A stretch of 30,853 bases of DNA from an uncultured Clostridia bacterium. GTDB lineage: Bacteria > Bacillota > Clostridia > TANB77 > CAG-508. The translations under genes were made by a program, and so were the position numbers. The DNA lies in NCBI GenBank assembly GCA_944391155.1, contig CALXSO010000123.1, positions 1 through 30,853 of the forward strand, given 5' to 3'. The first letter of the stretch is position 1. Each line of letters opens with the position of its first letter. Below the pieces are notes generated by a model that saw nothing but the letters and a program-made list of their open reading frames with translations, ran no database searches and had not been told where the DNA came from. This document shows, in pieces, positions 16,596 through 23,945 of this stretch.

Positions 16596-16847
16596 CTATT
16601 TTGCCATATATAGTATGCCTAATGCTATTGTTAAAATTGCAAATATTATTGAAAAAATAACTGTCCATCTTTTTAATTTTCCTTCTTTTGTTCTACCTTT
16701 ATTCTTTTCATAAAAGTTATTAGTTGATGAACCTGTTATTGTTGATGATAATCCTCCATCTTCTTTTGATTGCATTAATGCTAATATTATTATTGCTATG
16801 GCTACGATAAAATATACTACTGTTACAATTATTCTTGCAATTTCCAT
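16596..16847 (-). CDS. secG: Preprotein translocase subunit SecG
   Basis: The 83-aa length and topology fit SecG: a first membrane helix (about 5-25), a cytoplasmic loop with Q-S-K-E-D-G-G-L-S-S-T-I-T-G-S-S, and a second helix (about 62-80). The S-x-x-G-G-L-S motif after helix 1 is the family signature. SecG assists the SecYEG channel. The TAGGAGGAG ribosome site is strong, and a promoter lies about 45 bases upstream. The neighbour rnr downstream supports the assignment. Confidence 0.95.
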   Translation of the reverse strand: MEIARIIVTVVYFIVAIAIIILALMQSKEDGGLSSTITGSSTNNFYEKNKGRTKEGKLKRWTVIFSIIFAILTIALGILYMAK

Positions 16848-16890
16848 TTGTGTTTTCTCCTCCTAGTTTTATTCTTTTCATTTGGATTGT

Positions 16891-16919
16891 ATTGTATCAT
16901 ATATTATAAAAAAATGCAA
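16891..16919 (-). promoter_or_regulatory. Promoter of secG
   Basis: On the minus strand TTGCAT (16914-16919) and TACAAT (16891-16896) are 17 bases apart, with an upstream TG making an extended -10. Confidence 0.65.
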
Positions 16920-16923
16920 ATAT

Positions 16924-16972
16924 TCTGGGTAAAAAAACAAAAAAAGTTGCAGTGCAACTTTTTTGTTTTTTT
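16924..16972 (-). terminator. Strong terminator after groEL
   Basis: A long inverted repeat (16931-16950 with 16954-16972; one A bulged) with GTTGC/GCAAC at its tip and A/T-rich arms overlaps the groEL stop codon. On the minus strand it ends in TTTTTTTGTTTTTTT. Confidence 0.85.
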
Positions 16973-18605
16973 AATACATTCCTTCCATTCCAGCTCCTGC
17001 TCCTGAGTTTCCACAATTGCATCCTTTTTCTTCTGGAACGTCTGTTACTAAGCTTTCTGTTGTTAATACCATTGATGCTATTGATGCTGCATTTTGTAAA
17101 GCACTTCTTGTTACTTTTGTTGGATCTACAATTCCTGCTTTTTTCATATCTACATATTTTTCTGTTGCTGCATCAAACCCTGTTCCTACTGGAGATTGTT
17201 TTACTTTATCTATTATTACAGCTGGCTCTAATCCACTATTTCTTGCAATTTGTTTTGCTGGTTCTTCTAGTGATTTTAATACTATTTTTGCACCTAGAGC
17301 TTCTCCTCCTTCTAGTTTAGATACTAATTTTTCTACTTCTGGAATTACATTTAATAATGCTGTTCCTCCTCCTGCTACAATTCCTTCTTCTACTGCTGCT
17401 TTTGTTGCAGACAATGCGTCTTCTATTCTTAGTTTCTTTTCTTTCATTTCTACTTCAGTTGCAGCTCCTACTCCAATTACAGCTACTCCTCCAGCAATCT
17501 TTGCTAATCTTTCTTGTAAAGATTCTTTATCATATTCACTTGTTGTTTCTTCTATTTGTGATTTTAATTGTTTTACTCTTGATGATAATTTTTCTTTGTC
17601 TCCCATACCATCAACAATTATTGTGTTTTCTTTTTGTACTTTTACTTGTTTTGCTCTTCCTAATTGTTCTATACTTGTATCTTTTAATTCTAGTCCTAAA
17701 TCTGATGTAATTACTTCTCCTCCTGTTAATATAGCAATATCTTCAAGCATTGCTTTTCTCTTGTCTCCAAATCCAGGTGCTTTTACTGCTACTACGTTTA
17801 ATACTCCTCTTAGTTTGTTAAGTACTAATGTAGATAGAGCTTCTCCTTCTATGTCATCACATATGATAACTAGTTTTGCTGATTGTTGCATTAATGCTTC
17901 TAATAATGGTAATATTTCTTGAATGTTACTTATTTTTTTGTCTGTTATTAAAATATATGGATTGTCAACTACAGCTTCCATTTTGTCTGTATCTGTTACC
18001 ATATATGGTGATACATATCCTTTGTCAAATTGCATTCCTTCTACTACATTTAATTCTGTATTTGATGTTTTTGATTCTTCTATTGTTATAACACCATCTT
18101 TTGAAACTTTTTCCATTGCTTCTGCAATTAGTTCTCCTACTTCTTCATTATTTGCAGATATACTTGCAACTCTTGCTATGTCTTCTTTTCCATTAACTTC
18201 AGAGCTAATTCCTTTTAATGCTTCTACTGCTGTATTTACTGCTTTATCCATACCTCTTTTTATTGACATTGGGTCAGCTCCTGCTGCAACATTTTTTACT
18301 CCTTCTTTAATCATACTTTGTGCTAATACTGTTGCTGTTGTTGTACCATCTCCTGCTACATCATTTGTTTTTTCAGAAACTTCTTTTACTATTCTTGCTC
18401 CCATATTTTCAAATTTGTCTTCTAGTTCTATTTCTTTTGCTATTGTAACACCATCATTTGTAATTAGTGGTGCTCCAAAGCTTTTATCTAATACTACATT
18501 TCTTCCTTTTGGTCCAAGTGTAACTTTTACAGTATCTGCTAATTTATTAACACCTTCTAATAAAGATTTTCTAGCATCTTCTCCAAATTTTATTTGTTTT
18601 GCCAT
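16971..18605 (-). CDS. groEL: Chaperonin GroEL (60 kDa)
   Basis: The 544-aa protein shows GroEL signatures throughout: L-G-P-K-G-R-N-V-V-L-D near residue 30, D-G-V-T-I-A-K-E-I, the ATP-site G-D-G-T-T-T-A-T-V-L-A, and A-A-V-E-E-G-I-V-A-G-G-G-T-A-L. The usual Gly-Gly-Met tail is replaced by a cysteine-containing end, E-K-G-C-N-C-G-N-S-G-A-G-A-G-M-E-G-M-Y. It folds proteins in a 14-mer with GroES. It is 96 bases downstream of groES, has an AAAGGAA ribosome site, and shares the CIRCE-controlled promoter. Confidence 0.98.
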   Translation of the reverse strand: MAKQIKFGEDARKSLLEGVNKLADTVKVTLGPKGRNVVLDKSFGAPLITNDGVTIAKEIELEDKFENMGARIVKEVSEKTNDVAGDGTTTATVLAQSMIKEGVKNVAAGADPMSIKRGMDKAVNTAVEALKGISSEVNGKEDIARVASISANNEEVGELIAEAMEKVSKDGVITIEESKTSNTELNVVEGMQFDKGYVSPYMVTDTDKMEAVVDNPYILITDKKISNIQEILPLLEALMQQSAKLVIICDDIEGEALSTLVLNKLRGVLNVVAVKAPGFGDKRKAMLEDIAILTGGEVITSDLGLELKDTSIEQLGRAKQVKVQKENTIIVDGMGDKEKLSSRVKQLKSQIEETTSEYDKESLQERLAKIAGGVAVIGVGAATEVEMKEKKLRIEDALSATKAAVEEGIVAGGGTALLNVIPEVEKLVSKLEGGEALGAKIVLKSLEEPAKQIARNSGLEPAVIIDKVKQSPVGTGFDAATEKYVDMKKAGIVDPTKVTRSALQNAASIASMVLTTESLVTDVPEEKGCNCGNSGAGAGMEGMY

Positions 18606-18701
18606 TTTTTATCATTCCTTTCTTTTTATTAATTGTGAACAAGTCCTTTTTATTGTATAGAAAACATGTTGAATTCTTCTTTCTTAAATATTATTTTTCT
18701 T

Positions 18702-18983
18702 TTATTCTACTTTTGCTAATATGTCATCTTGTTTTACTATTATATAATCTACTCCTTCGTATTTTACTTCTGTTCCAGAATATTTGCTAACTATTACATT
18801 GTCTCCTTTTTTTACATTCATTTCTTCTGGTTTTCCATCTATTTTTTCTCCTGGTCCTACTTCTATAACTTCTGCTATTTGTGGTTTTTCTTGTGCACTA
18901 CTTGCAAGTATTATTCCACTTTTTGTTGTTTCTTCGCCTTCTTTCATTTTTATTAATACTCTACTTCCTAATGGTTTTATCAT
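18702..18983 (-). CDS. groES: Co-chaperonin GroES
   Basis: The protein starts M-I-K-P-L-G-S-R-V-L-I-K and contains the mobile-loop region E-E-T-T-K-S-G-I-I-L, followed by V-x-x-V-G-P-G, K-G-D-N-V-I-V and Y-S-G-T-E-V, all typical. The frame also has an ATG at 18989, but that lies only 2 bases from the GGGAGG ribosome site; the ATG at 18983 is 8 bases away and gives the standard 93-aa protein. It caps GroEL. The operon promoter overlaps a CIRCE element just upstream. Confidence 0.97.
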   Translation of the reverse strand: MIKPLGSRVLIKMKEGEETTKSGIILASSAQEKPQIAEVIEVGPGEKIDGKPEEMNVKKGDNVIVSKYSGTEVKYEGVDYIIVKQDDILAKVE

Positions 18984-19019
18984 TTCCATTACCTCCCTTT
19001 TTGTTTTGATATAATGTTT

Positions 19020-19046
19020 TTAGCACTCATATCTTTTGACTGCTAA
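19020..19046 (-). promoter_or_regulatory. CIRCE operator (HrcA binding site)
   Basis: On the minus strand TTAGCAGTC, 9 bases, then GAGTGCTAA. This is the CIRCE consensus (TTAGCACTC-N9-GAGTGCTAA) with a single mismatch in the left arm. It lies between the groES promoter and its ribosome site, where HrcA represses in other Bacillota. Confidence 0.93.
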
Positions 19047-19049
19047 TAA

Positions 19050-19076
19050 TTTATACCCTATGAATCAAATTGTCAA
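19050..19076 (-). promoter_or_regulatory. Sigma-A promoter of groES-groEL
   Basis: On the minus strand TTGACA (19071-19076) is followed 15 bases later by TATAAA (19050-19055); reading TAAATT instead gives a 17-base spacer. The CIRCE follows within a few bases, so a bound repressor would block initiation. Confidence 0.8.
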
Positions 19077-19243
19077 TAGTTTTTTGTAAAATTCACAAAG
19101 TTTTCACATTTCGACTGTTTTACTTTTATGCTACACTGAATTGTAACATTTCGTTCTTTCTTTTCGTATTAATATATTCATTTGTGATAAATTTATTACA
19201 AAAAAATTTTTTCTACGATTGAAATATTTTTTACTAAATTGGC

Positions 19244-19309
19244 AAAAAAGCAAAAATCCAACTGTTTTAAGTTGGATTTTTGCTTTTTTGAGCTTTTTAT
19301 TTAAAAAGC
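19244..19309 (-). terminator. Tandem terminators after the pyrG-linked gene
   Basis: A perfect 19-bp stem (19244-19262 with 19271-19289), GTTGG-tipped with T-rich arms, is preceded on the minus-strand side by a smaller 7-bp hairpin (19292-19298 with 19303-19309). Together they lie 11-76 bases after the stop at 19320. Confidence 0.85.
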
Positions 19310-19319
19310 CCGAGGTAGT

Positions 19320-19778
19320 TTATCTGGTCGCAAATTCTTTTGTTCTTAATGTTATTTTTATCTTGATAGCAAAGTCATTTATTGTATTTGTAACTCTAGC
19401 TCTGAAATTCTTTTTTAAAACTTGGTTTAATTTTTCGTTTACTTTATTAACAAAAGGATATTTTATTATTAAAGTAGCTCTATCAACGGATTCTATTTTT
19501 AAGAATCCCATGAGTTCTTTTGTTTTAAGATCCTCTATAACAAAGTATTTATTTTCTGAAAATTCCATTTTCAGTTTTTTAGAAAGATCCTTCATTTCTT
19601 GCCTATCCATAGCAAATGCCCTCGCTACTTTAGATGCGTCTTCTTCGAAAAGAGACCGAAATATTGTTGAATTTTCTTTTGAAAGCATATATGAATACCA
19701 TTTTCCTGTTTTCATATCTTCAACAGACAATGGGTATTCCTCATAGATTCTTTCATTTTTCACATTTGGTCTTTTCAT
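19320..19778 (-). CDS. Hypothetical protein, weakly acetyltransferase-like, downstream of pyrG
   Basis: The open frame reaches 19838 and would overlap pyrG, but the ribosome site TGGAGGT is 7 bases from the ATG at 19778, giving 152 residues that begin M-K-R-P-N-V-K-N-E-R. The middle contains F-V-I-E-D-L-K-T-K-E-L-M-G-F-L-K-I-E and A-T-L-I-I-K-Y-P-F-V, resembling the strand pattern of GNAT acetyltransferases. The CoA-binding Q/R-x-x-G-x-G/A motif is missing, so I do not claim that activity. The C-terminus is strongly basic. It is 44 bases after pyrG and before a strong terminator, so it is likely co-transcribed with it. Confidence 0.75.
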   Translation of the reverse strand: MKRPNVKNERIYEEYPLSVEDMKTGKWYSYMLSKENSTIFRSLFEEDASKVARAFAMDRQEMKDLSKKLKMEFSENKYFVIEDLKTKELMGFLKIESVDRATLIIKYPFVNKVNEKLNQVLKKNFRARVTNTINDFAIKIKITLRTKEFATR

Positions 19779-19822
19779 TTTTTCTACCTCCATAATTTTT
19801 TTCGGTATTAGTTTATCACAAT

Positions 19823-21439
19823 TTACATAAATTTGCAACTTTTTGCTTTTTCTACTAATTTTACAAAAAGAGGTGCTGGATTATCTGGTCTTGATTTTAA
19901 TTCTGGATGGAATTGACCTGCTATAAAATATGGATGTATGTTTGAATCTAATTCTACCATTTCCACTAAATTTCCATCTGGAGATATTCCTGAACATATT
20001 AACCCCGCTTTTTCTAATCTTTCTTTATAATCATTATTATATTCAAATCTATGTCTATGTCTTTCGTTTATTTCTTTTTTTCCATATACTTCATATGCTA
20101 GTGTTCCATTTTTTATTAAGCAAGGATAACTTCCTAAACGCATTGTTCCGCCTTTTTTATAAATCTTTTTTTGTTCTTCCATTATGTGTATAACTGGATT
20201 TTTGGCATTTTTCTCGAATTCTGCTGATGTTGCATCTTCTATTCCTAATACATTTCTAGCATATTCAACTACACTCATTTGCATTCCTAAACATATTCCT
20301 AGAAATGGTATTTTGTTTTCTCTTGCGTAGTGTATTGTTTCTATCATTCCTTCTATTCCTCTATTTCCAAATCCTCCTGGAACAATTATTCCTTGCAAAT
20401 TAGATAGCATTTCTTTTACTGTTTCTTTTGTTATTTTTTCTGAATCTATAAATTTTATATCTACCATAACTTTATTTGCAAATCCTGCATGATGTAAGCT
20501 TTCCACTACAGATAAATATGCATCTTCCAATTTGACATATTTTCCCACTATTCCTATTGTTACTTTATCTTCTTTGTTTATACTTCTTATGTTTTCTATC
20601 ATTTTTTCCCATTCTGAGTTATCTGGTATATAGTTATCTAGTTTTAAGTGATTACATACTTCTCTTGCTAATCCTTCTTTTTCTAGCATTAGTGGCACAG
20701 CATAAAGGCAATCTGCTGTCATATTTTGTATTACACTTGTTTTCCTAACATTACAAAATAGTGACAACTTTTCTCTTATGTTTTCTGGTATCTCTTGTTC
20801 TGTTCTACATACTAATATATCTGGTTTTATACCTAAGCTTTGTAATTCTTTTACAGAGTGTTGGGTTGGTTTTGATTTTATTTCATTTGATCCGAATATG
20901 TATGGTAATAATGTTACATGTATATACATTACATCTTCTGGATTTCTTTCTAATCCTACTTGTCTTATTGCTTCTATTATTGATAGTCCTTCTATGTCTC
21001 CTACTGTTCCTCCGATTTCTGTTATTACTATATCTGTATCTGTATTTTCAAATCCATATATTCTTTCTTTTATTTCATTTGTAATGTGTGGAATAACTTG
21101 TACTGTTTTTCCTAAGTAGTCTCCTCTTCTTTCTTTTTCTAGAACACTTAAATATACTTTTCCCATTGTTACACTTGAATTCTGTGTTAAGTTTTCATTT
21201 ATGAATCTTTCATAGTGTCCTAAGTCTAAGTCTGTTTCTGCTCCATCATCTGTTACAAAAACTTCTCCATGCTCGTATGGATTCATTGTTCCTGGATCTA
21301 CATTTATATATGGGTCAAATTTTTGTATTGTTACTTTATATCCTCTATTTTTTAATAATCTTCCTAATGATGCGGCTGTAATTCCTTTTCCTAATCCTGA
21401 TACTACTCCTCCTGTTACAAATATGTACTTTGTATTCAT
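19823..21439 (-). CDS. pyrG: CTP synthase (glutamine-hydrolysing)
   Basis: This 538-aa enzyme starts with the synthetase domain: T-G-G-V-V-S-G-L-G-K-G, K-x-D-P-Y-I-N-V-D-P-G-T-M-N-P and H-G-E-V-F-V-T-D-D-G-A-E-T-D-L-D-L-G-H-Y-E-R-F are diagnostic. The C-terminal class I amidotransferase domain has the nucleophile in G-I-C-L-G-M-Q and the His-Glu pair in G-Q-F-H-P-E. It converts UTP to CTP with glutamine. The ribosome site GGGAG is 8 bases before the ATG. A promoter and a leader terminator lie just upstream, pointing to transcription attenuation. Confidence 0.98.
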   Translation of the reverse strand: MNTKYIFVTGGVVSGLGKGITAASLGRLLKNRGYKVTIQKFDPYINVDPGTMNPYEHGEVFVTDDGAETDLDLGHYERFINENLTQNSSVTMGKVYLSVLEKERRGDYLGKTVQVIPHITNEIKERIYGFENTDTDIVITEIGGTVGDIEGLSIIEAIRQVGLERNPEDVMYIHVTLLPYIFGSNEIKSKPTQHSVKELQSLGIKPDILVCRTEQEIPENIREKLSLFCNVRKTSVIQNMTADCLYAVPLMLEKEGLAREVCNHLKLDNYIPDNSEWEKMIENIRSINKEDKVTIGIVGKYVKLEDAYLSVVESLHHAGFANKVMVDIKFIDSEKITKETVKEMLSNLQGIIVPGGFGNRGIEGMIETIHYARENKIPFLGICLGMQMSVVEYARNVLGIEDATSAEFEKNAKNPVIHIMEEQKKIYKKGGTMRLGSYPCLIKNGTLAYEVYGKKEINERHRHRFEYNNDYKERLEKAGLICSGISPDGNLVEMVELDSNIHPYFIAGQFHPELKSRPDNPAPLFVKLVEKAKSCKFM

Positions 21440-21460
21440 ATAAAAAACTCCCTTCTAATA

Positions 21461-21510
21461 AAAACAAAAAAAAGATTAAAAAATTGCCAAAATTGGTTTT
21501 TTTTTAATCT
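21461..21510 (-). promoter_or_regulatory. Leader terminator (attenuator) of pyrG
   Basis: On the minus strand an 11-bp stem (21500-21510 with 21473-21483) encloses a CCAA/TTGG tip and is followed by TTTTTTTTGTTTT. The stem begins almost exactly at the predicted transcription start. It lies between the promoter and the ribosome site, so it would end transcription before pyrG unless relieved. Bacillus subtilis pyrG is controlled by a leader terminator in response to CTP, but its initial GGGC is not present here. Confidence 0.7.
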
Positions 21511-21516
21511 ATTTGT

Positions 21517-21545
21517 ATTTTATCATTTTTTGTCAGAATATACAA
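21517..21545 (-). promoter_or_regulatory. Promoter of pyrG
   Basis: On the minus strand TTGTAT (21540-21545) and TAAAAT (21517-21522) are 17 bases apart, with TGA directly before the -10 forming an extended -10. Confidence 0.7.
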
Positions 21546-21712
21546 GCTTTTTTTATTTTTTTTAAGTTCTGTCCATCAAATGTTACTATTCAACCCTGAA
21601 TACATTTTAAAAATTGTATTAATAATAATTGAATATAAAAAGTTTTAAAGAATTTTTAATGATTTATTATTTTGTAAATTTAACAAAAAGTCATAAGATT
21701 GACTAGTAACCA
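21546..21712. other. Intergenic stretch with no recognised feature
   Basis: AT-rich, without an ORF or strong hairpin. A small ATTCA/TGAAT inverted repeat lies at about 21587-21600. Nothing else is evident. Confidence 0.4.
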
Positions 21713-21738
21713 TAAAATCCCTAATTACAGGGATTTTA
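21713..21738 (-). terminator. Terminator after the cyclophilin gene
   Basis: A perfect 10-bp stem (21713-21722 with 21729-21738), TAAAATCCCT against AGGGATTTTA, has a 6-base loop 18 bases after the stop. The T run is limited to the stem. Confidence 0.6.
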
Positions 21739-21756
21739 CGTACCATCTCTAAATTC

Positions 21757-22536
21757 CTATTGTGCATATGAACTCATGTATTGGTTATAAAACCAGCTTT
21801 GATAGTCAAATGGTGTTAATGTTTCTGGTAATCCATAGTCTATTCCATTTGTTTCTACATTTATTGATGTTATTTTTATTGTTGTTACTGGTACACTTTG
21901 CTCTGTGTTTCCTGTTTGTTCTGAATCGTCTGCTACTTTTGTTTCTACATTTTCTATGTTATGTACTACATCCATTCCTTCTATTACTCTTCCAAATGCA
22001 GTGTAATTTCCGTCAAGACTATTGTTGTCTTCTGTCATTATGAAAAATTGTGCATTTCCTGAGTTATATGATTCTTCTTTTAATGATGGATCATATGATG
22101 TATAGTCTGATCTTGCTATTCCTAATGTTCCTTCTGTAAATCTTACTGTGTTGTTTACATTGTTTGCTATAAATTCTCCTTTTATTGAGTAGTCTTTGTC
22201 TTCTCCTCCATCTTTTAAATCACTTATTTTTGCTCCTGTTGTTCCATCTCCATTTTTTGTTCCTCCTTGTATCATAAAGTCTTTTACTACTCTATGGAAT
22301 GATGATCCATTGTAATATCCTCTGTTTGCTAATGCTATAAAGTTTGCTACTGCTTCTGGTGCTTGTTCAGGATATAATTCCATTTTGACTTGTCCATATC
22401 CTTCTACTTCCATTGTTGCTATTGGTCTGTTTTCTTTCATAGTTAATTTTTGATAATATCCATATCCTACTACTCCTATTAATACTATTACTATTATTAG
22501 TGCTATTATCCATATGATTTTCTTTCCTATTTTCAT
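21757..22536 (-). CDS. Membrane-anchored cyclophilin-type peptidyl-prolyl isomerase
   Basis: An N-terminal membrane helix (about residues 7-27) precedes a cyclophilin domain beginning M-E-V-E-G-Y-G-Q-V-K-M-E-L-Y-P-E-Q-A-P. The catalytic Arg is in S-F-H-R-V-V-K-D-F-M-I-Q-G-G, followed by A-Q-F-F-I-M-T-E-D-N and Y-T-A-F-G-R-V-I-E-G-M-D-V-V. It isomerises prolyl peptide bonds, probably outside the membrane. A roughly 30-residue tail rich in Tyr, Ser and Gln follows the domain. There is no lipobox cysteine, so the helix is a signal anchor. An AAAGGAG ribosome site is present; it lies about 135 bases after disA with no terminator between, and may be the last gene of a radA-disA operon. Confidence 0.92.
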   Translation of the reverse strand: MKIGKKIIWIIALIIVIVLIGVVGYGYYQKLTMKENRPIATMEVEGYGQVKMELYPEQAPEAVANFIALANRGYYNGSSFHRVVKDFMIQGGTKNGDGTTGAKISDLKDGGEDKDYSIKGEFIANNVNNTVRFTEGTLGIARSDYTSYDPSLKEESYNSGNAQFFIMTEDNNSLDGNYTAFGRVIEGMDVVHNIENVETKVADDSEQTGNTEQSVPVTTIKITSINVETNGIDYGLPETLTPFDYQSWFYNQYMSSYAQ

Positions 22537-22671
22537 TTTATTCTCCTTTATTCTATTTTTGTATTTAGGTTTTTTTGGATATACCTATAAACCCTTTTTA
22601 TTCTTTGTTTTATATTTTTACTTTATATATTTTGTTTTTATTTTTGCTTTTCTTTTTTATTAATGTTTTTT

Positions 22672-23754
22672 CTATAATAATATATTGTCAAATACAAATT
22701 GTTCTTGCATCCTTTTTAGTGATTGTTTTATTGTTCTTGCTCTTACTTCTCCAATTCCATCTACTTCATCTAAACTTTCTATGTCTGCAGCTAGAATGTG
22801 TTGGAATGATTTAAATGCTGATATTAGATTTTCTACTATGTTACTTGGCATTCTTGGTATTTTGCTTAATACTCTGTATCCTCTTGTATATACTGCTACT
22901 TCATCATAGTTGTCAAAATTTTCAAATCCTAATAGTTTTGCTATGTTTGATTCTTTTGTTAGGTCTTCATATGTTAATTCTGTTATTTCTTCTAGTACAT
23001 CTTCTGGCGTTTTTTTCTTTTTTCCTATTGCTATATAGTCTTTTATAATTAATAATTCTTCTTTTTCTATTCCTTCTATTAATTCTTCTAATTGCATTTT
23101 TACTAATCTTCCATCATTTCCGAGTTCACTTATTTGCCCTTGTATTTCTTCTGCAATTCTCATTACCATTTCTGCTCTTTGTATTGACACTAATACATTT
23201 TCTAATGTTACTATATCATTGAATTCATATTCATTTAGTGCATTTAGCTTGTCATCAAATACTTTTTTGTATCTTTCTAATGTTTGTACTCCTTGATTTG
23301 CTTTATTTAGTACTACATCTGTGTCTTCTAATATATATCTATTATTTCCTTTAAATATTGTTATTATGTTTCTTCTTTGTGATATACTTATTACTAATTC
23401 TCCTGTTTGTTTTGCAGTTCTTTCTGCTGTCCTGTGTCTTGTTCCTGTTTCTTTGGTTTCTATTTCTCTCGATGGAATTAGTTGTGCATTTGCAAATATT
23501 ATTCTTTTTAAGTCTCCACTTAATATGATTGCTCCATCCATTTTTGCTAGTTCATATAATTTTGATGATGTGTATTCTTCGTTTATATAAAATCCTCCAT
23601 CTACTATTTGCTTTATTACATCATTGTTATCTGTGATTAATAATAAAGCTCCTGTTTTTGCTCTTAAAATATTTTCTAAACCATCTCGTATTGGAGTACC
23701 AGGTGCAATCATTTTTAGTATCTCTGTGATTTCGTTTTCATTCTTTTTTCTCAA
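22672..23754 (-). CDS. disA: DNA integrity scanning diadenylate cyclase DisA
   Basis: The N-terminal DAC domain has the D-G-A motif (about residues 73-75) and R-H-R in G-T-R-H-R-T-A-E-R (106-108), which form the active site for c-di-AMP synthesis. A helical spine and a C-terminal helix-hairpin-helix region (V-D-G-I-G-E-V-R-A-R-T-I-K) bind branched DNA. The open frame extends to 23769, but that TTG overlaps the ribosome site GGAGG. The TTG at 23754 lies 8 bases from it and gives 360 aa starting M-R-K-K-N-E-N-E-I-T, which aligns with the known start of the family. It follows radA, its usual partner, after an unusual 190-base gap. Confidence 0.96.
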   Translation of the reverse strand: MRKKNENEITEILKMIAPGTPIRDGLENILRAKTGALLLITDNNDVIKQIVDGGFYINEEYTSSKLYELAKMDGAIILSGDLKRIIFANAQLIPSREIETKETGTRHRTAERTAKQTGELVISISQRRNIITIFKGNNRYILEDTDVVLNKANQGVQTLERYKKVFDDKLNALNEYEFNDIVTLENVLVSIQRAEMVMRIAEEIQGQISELGNDGRLVKMQLEELIEGIEKEELLIIKDYIAIGKKKKTPEDVLEEITELTYEDLTKESNIAKLLGFENFDNYDEVAVYTRGYRVLSKIPRMPSNIVENLISAFKSFQHILAADIESLDEVDGIGEVRARTIKQSLKRMQEQFVFDNILL

Positions 23755-23814
23755 ATTAGAAGCCTCCAATCTATTTTGGATTAATATAAATTTAGTTTTT
23801 GAAATTTTTAATGT

Positions 23815-23935
23815 TTTTTTATTTTAATAATACATTTTTTTATTTTTCCTTTTTTATTTTTTATTTTTTGTTTTTTGTTTTTCTTTTTTATTTTTTATTA
23901 TTTCTTTTCTCTTTTCTTAATTTTATATAATAATC
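23815..23935 (-). other. Homopolymer-rich radA-disA spacer
   Basis: On the plus strand this spacer is almost purely T with scattered A, C and G; on the minus strand, the transcript sense, it reads as A runs with occasional G. No ORF or hairpin is seen. A short frame from an ATG near 23838 (minus) stops after two further codons. Confidence 0.5.
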
Positions 23936-23945
23936 CTTTTGCTTA

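Noticed and set aside
17017..18660. Two long plus-strand ORFs (301 and 245 aa) opposite groEL
   Set aside because: They are antisense shadows caused by codon bias of the highly conserved groEL gene; they have no ribosome site and a Ser/Thr/Phe-rich composition unlike real proteins.
3037..21591. 14-base identity between 3037-3050 and 21578-21591
   Set aside because: In sequence this AT-rich, matches of this length are expected by chance many times; no extended similarity surrounds it.
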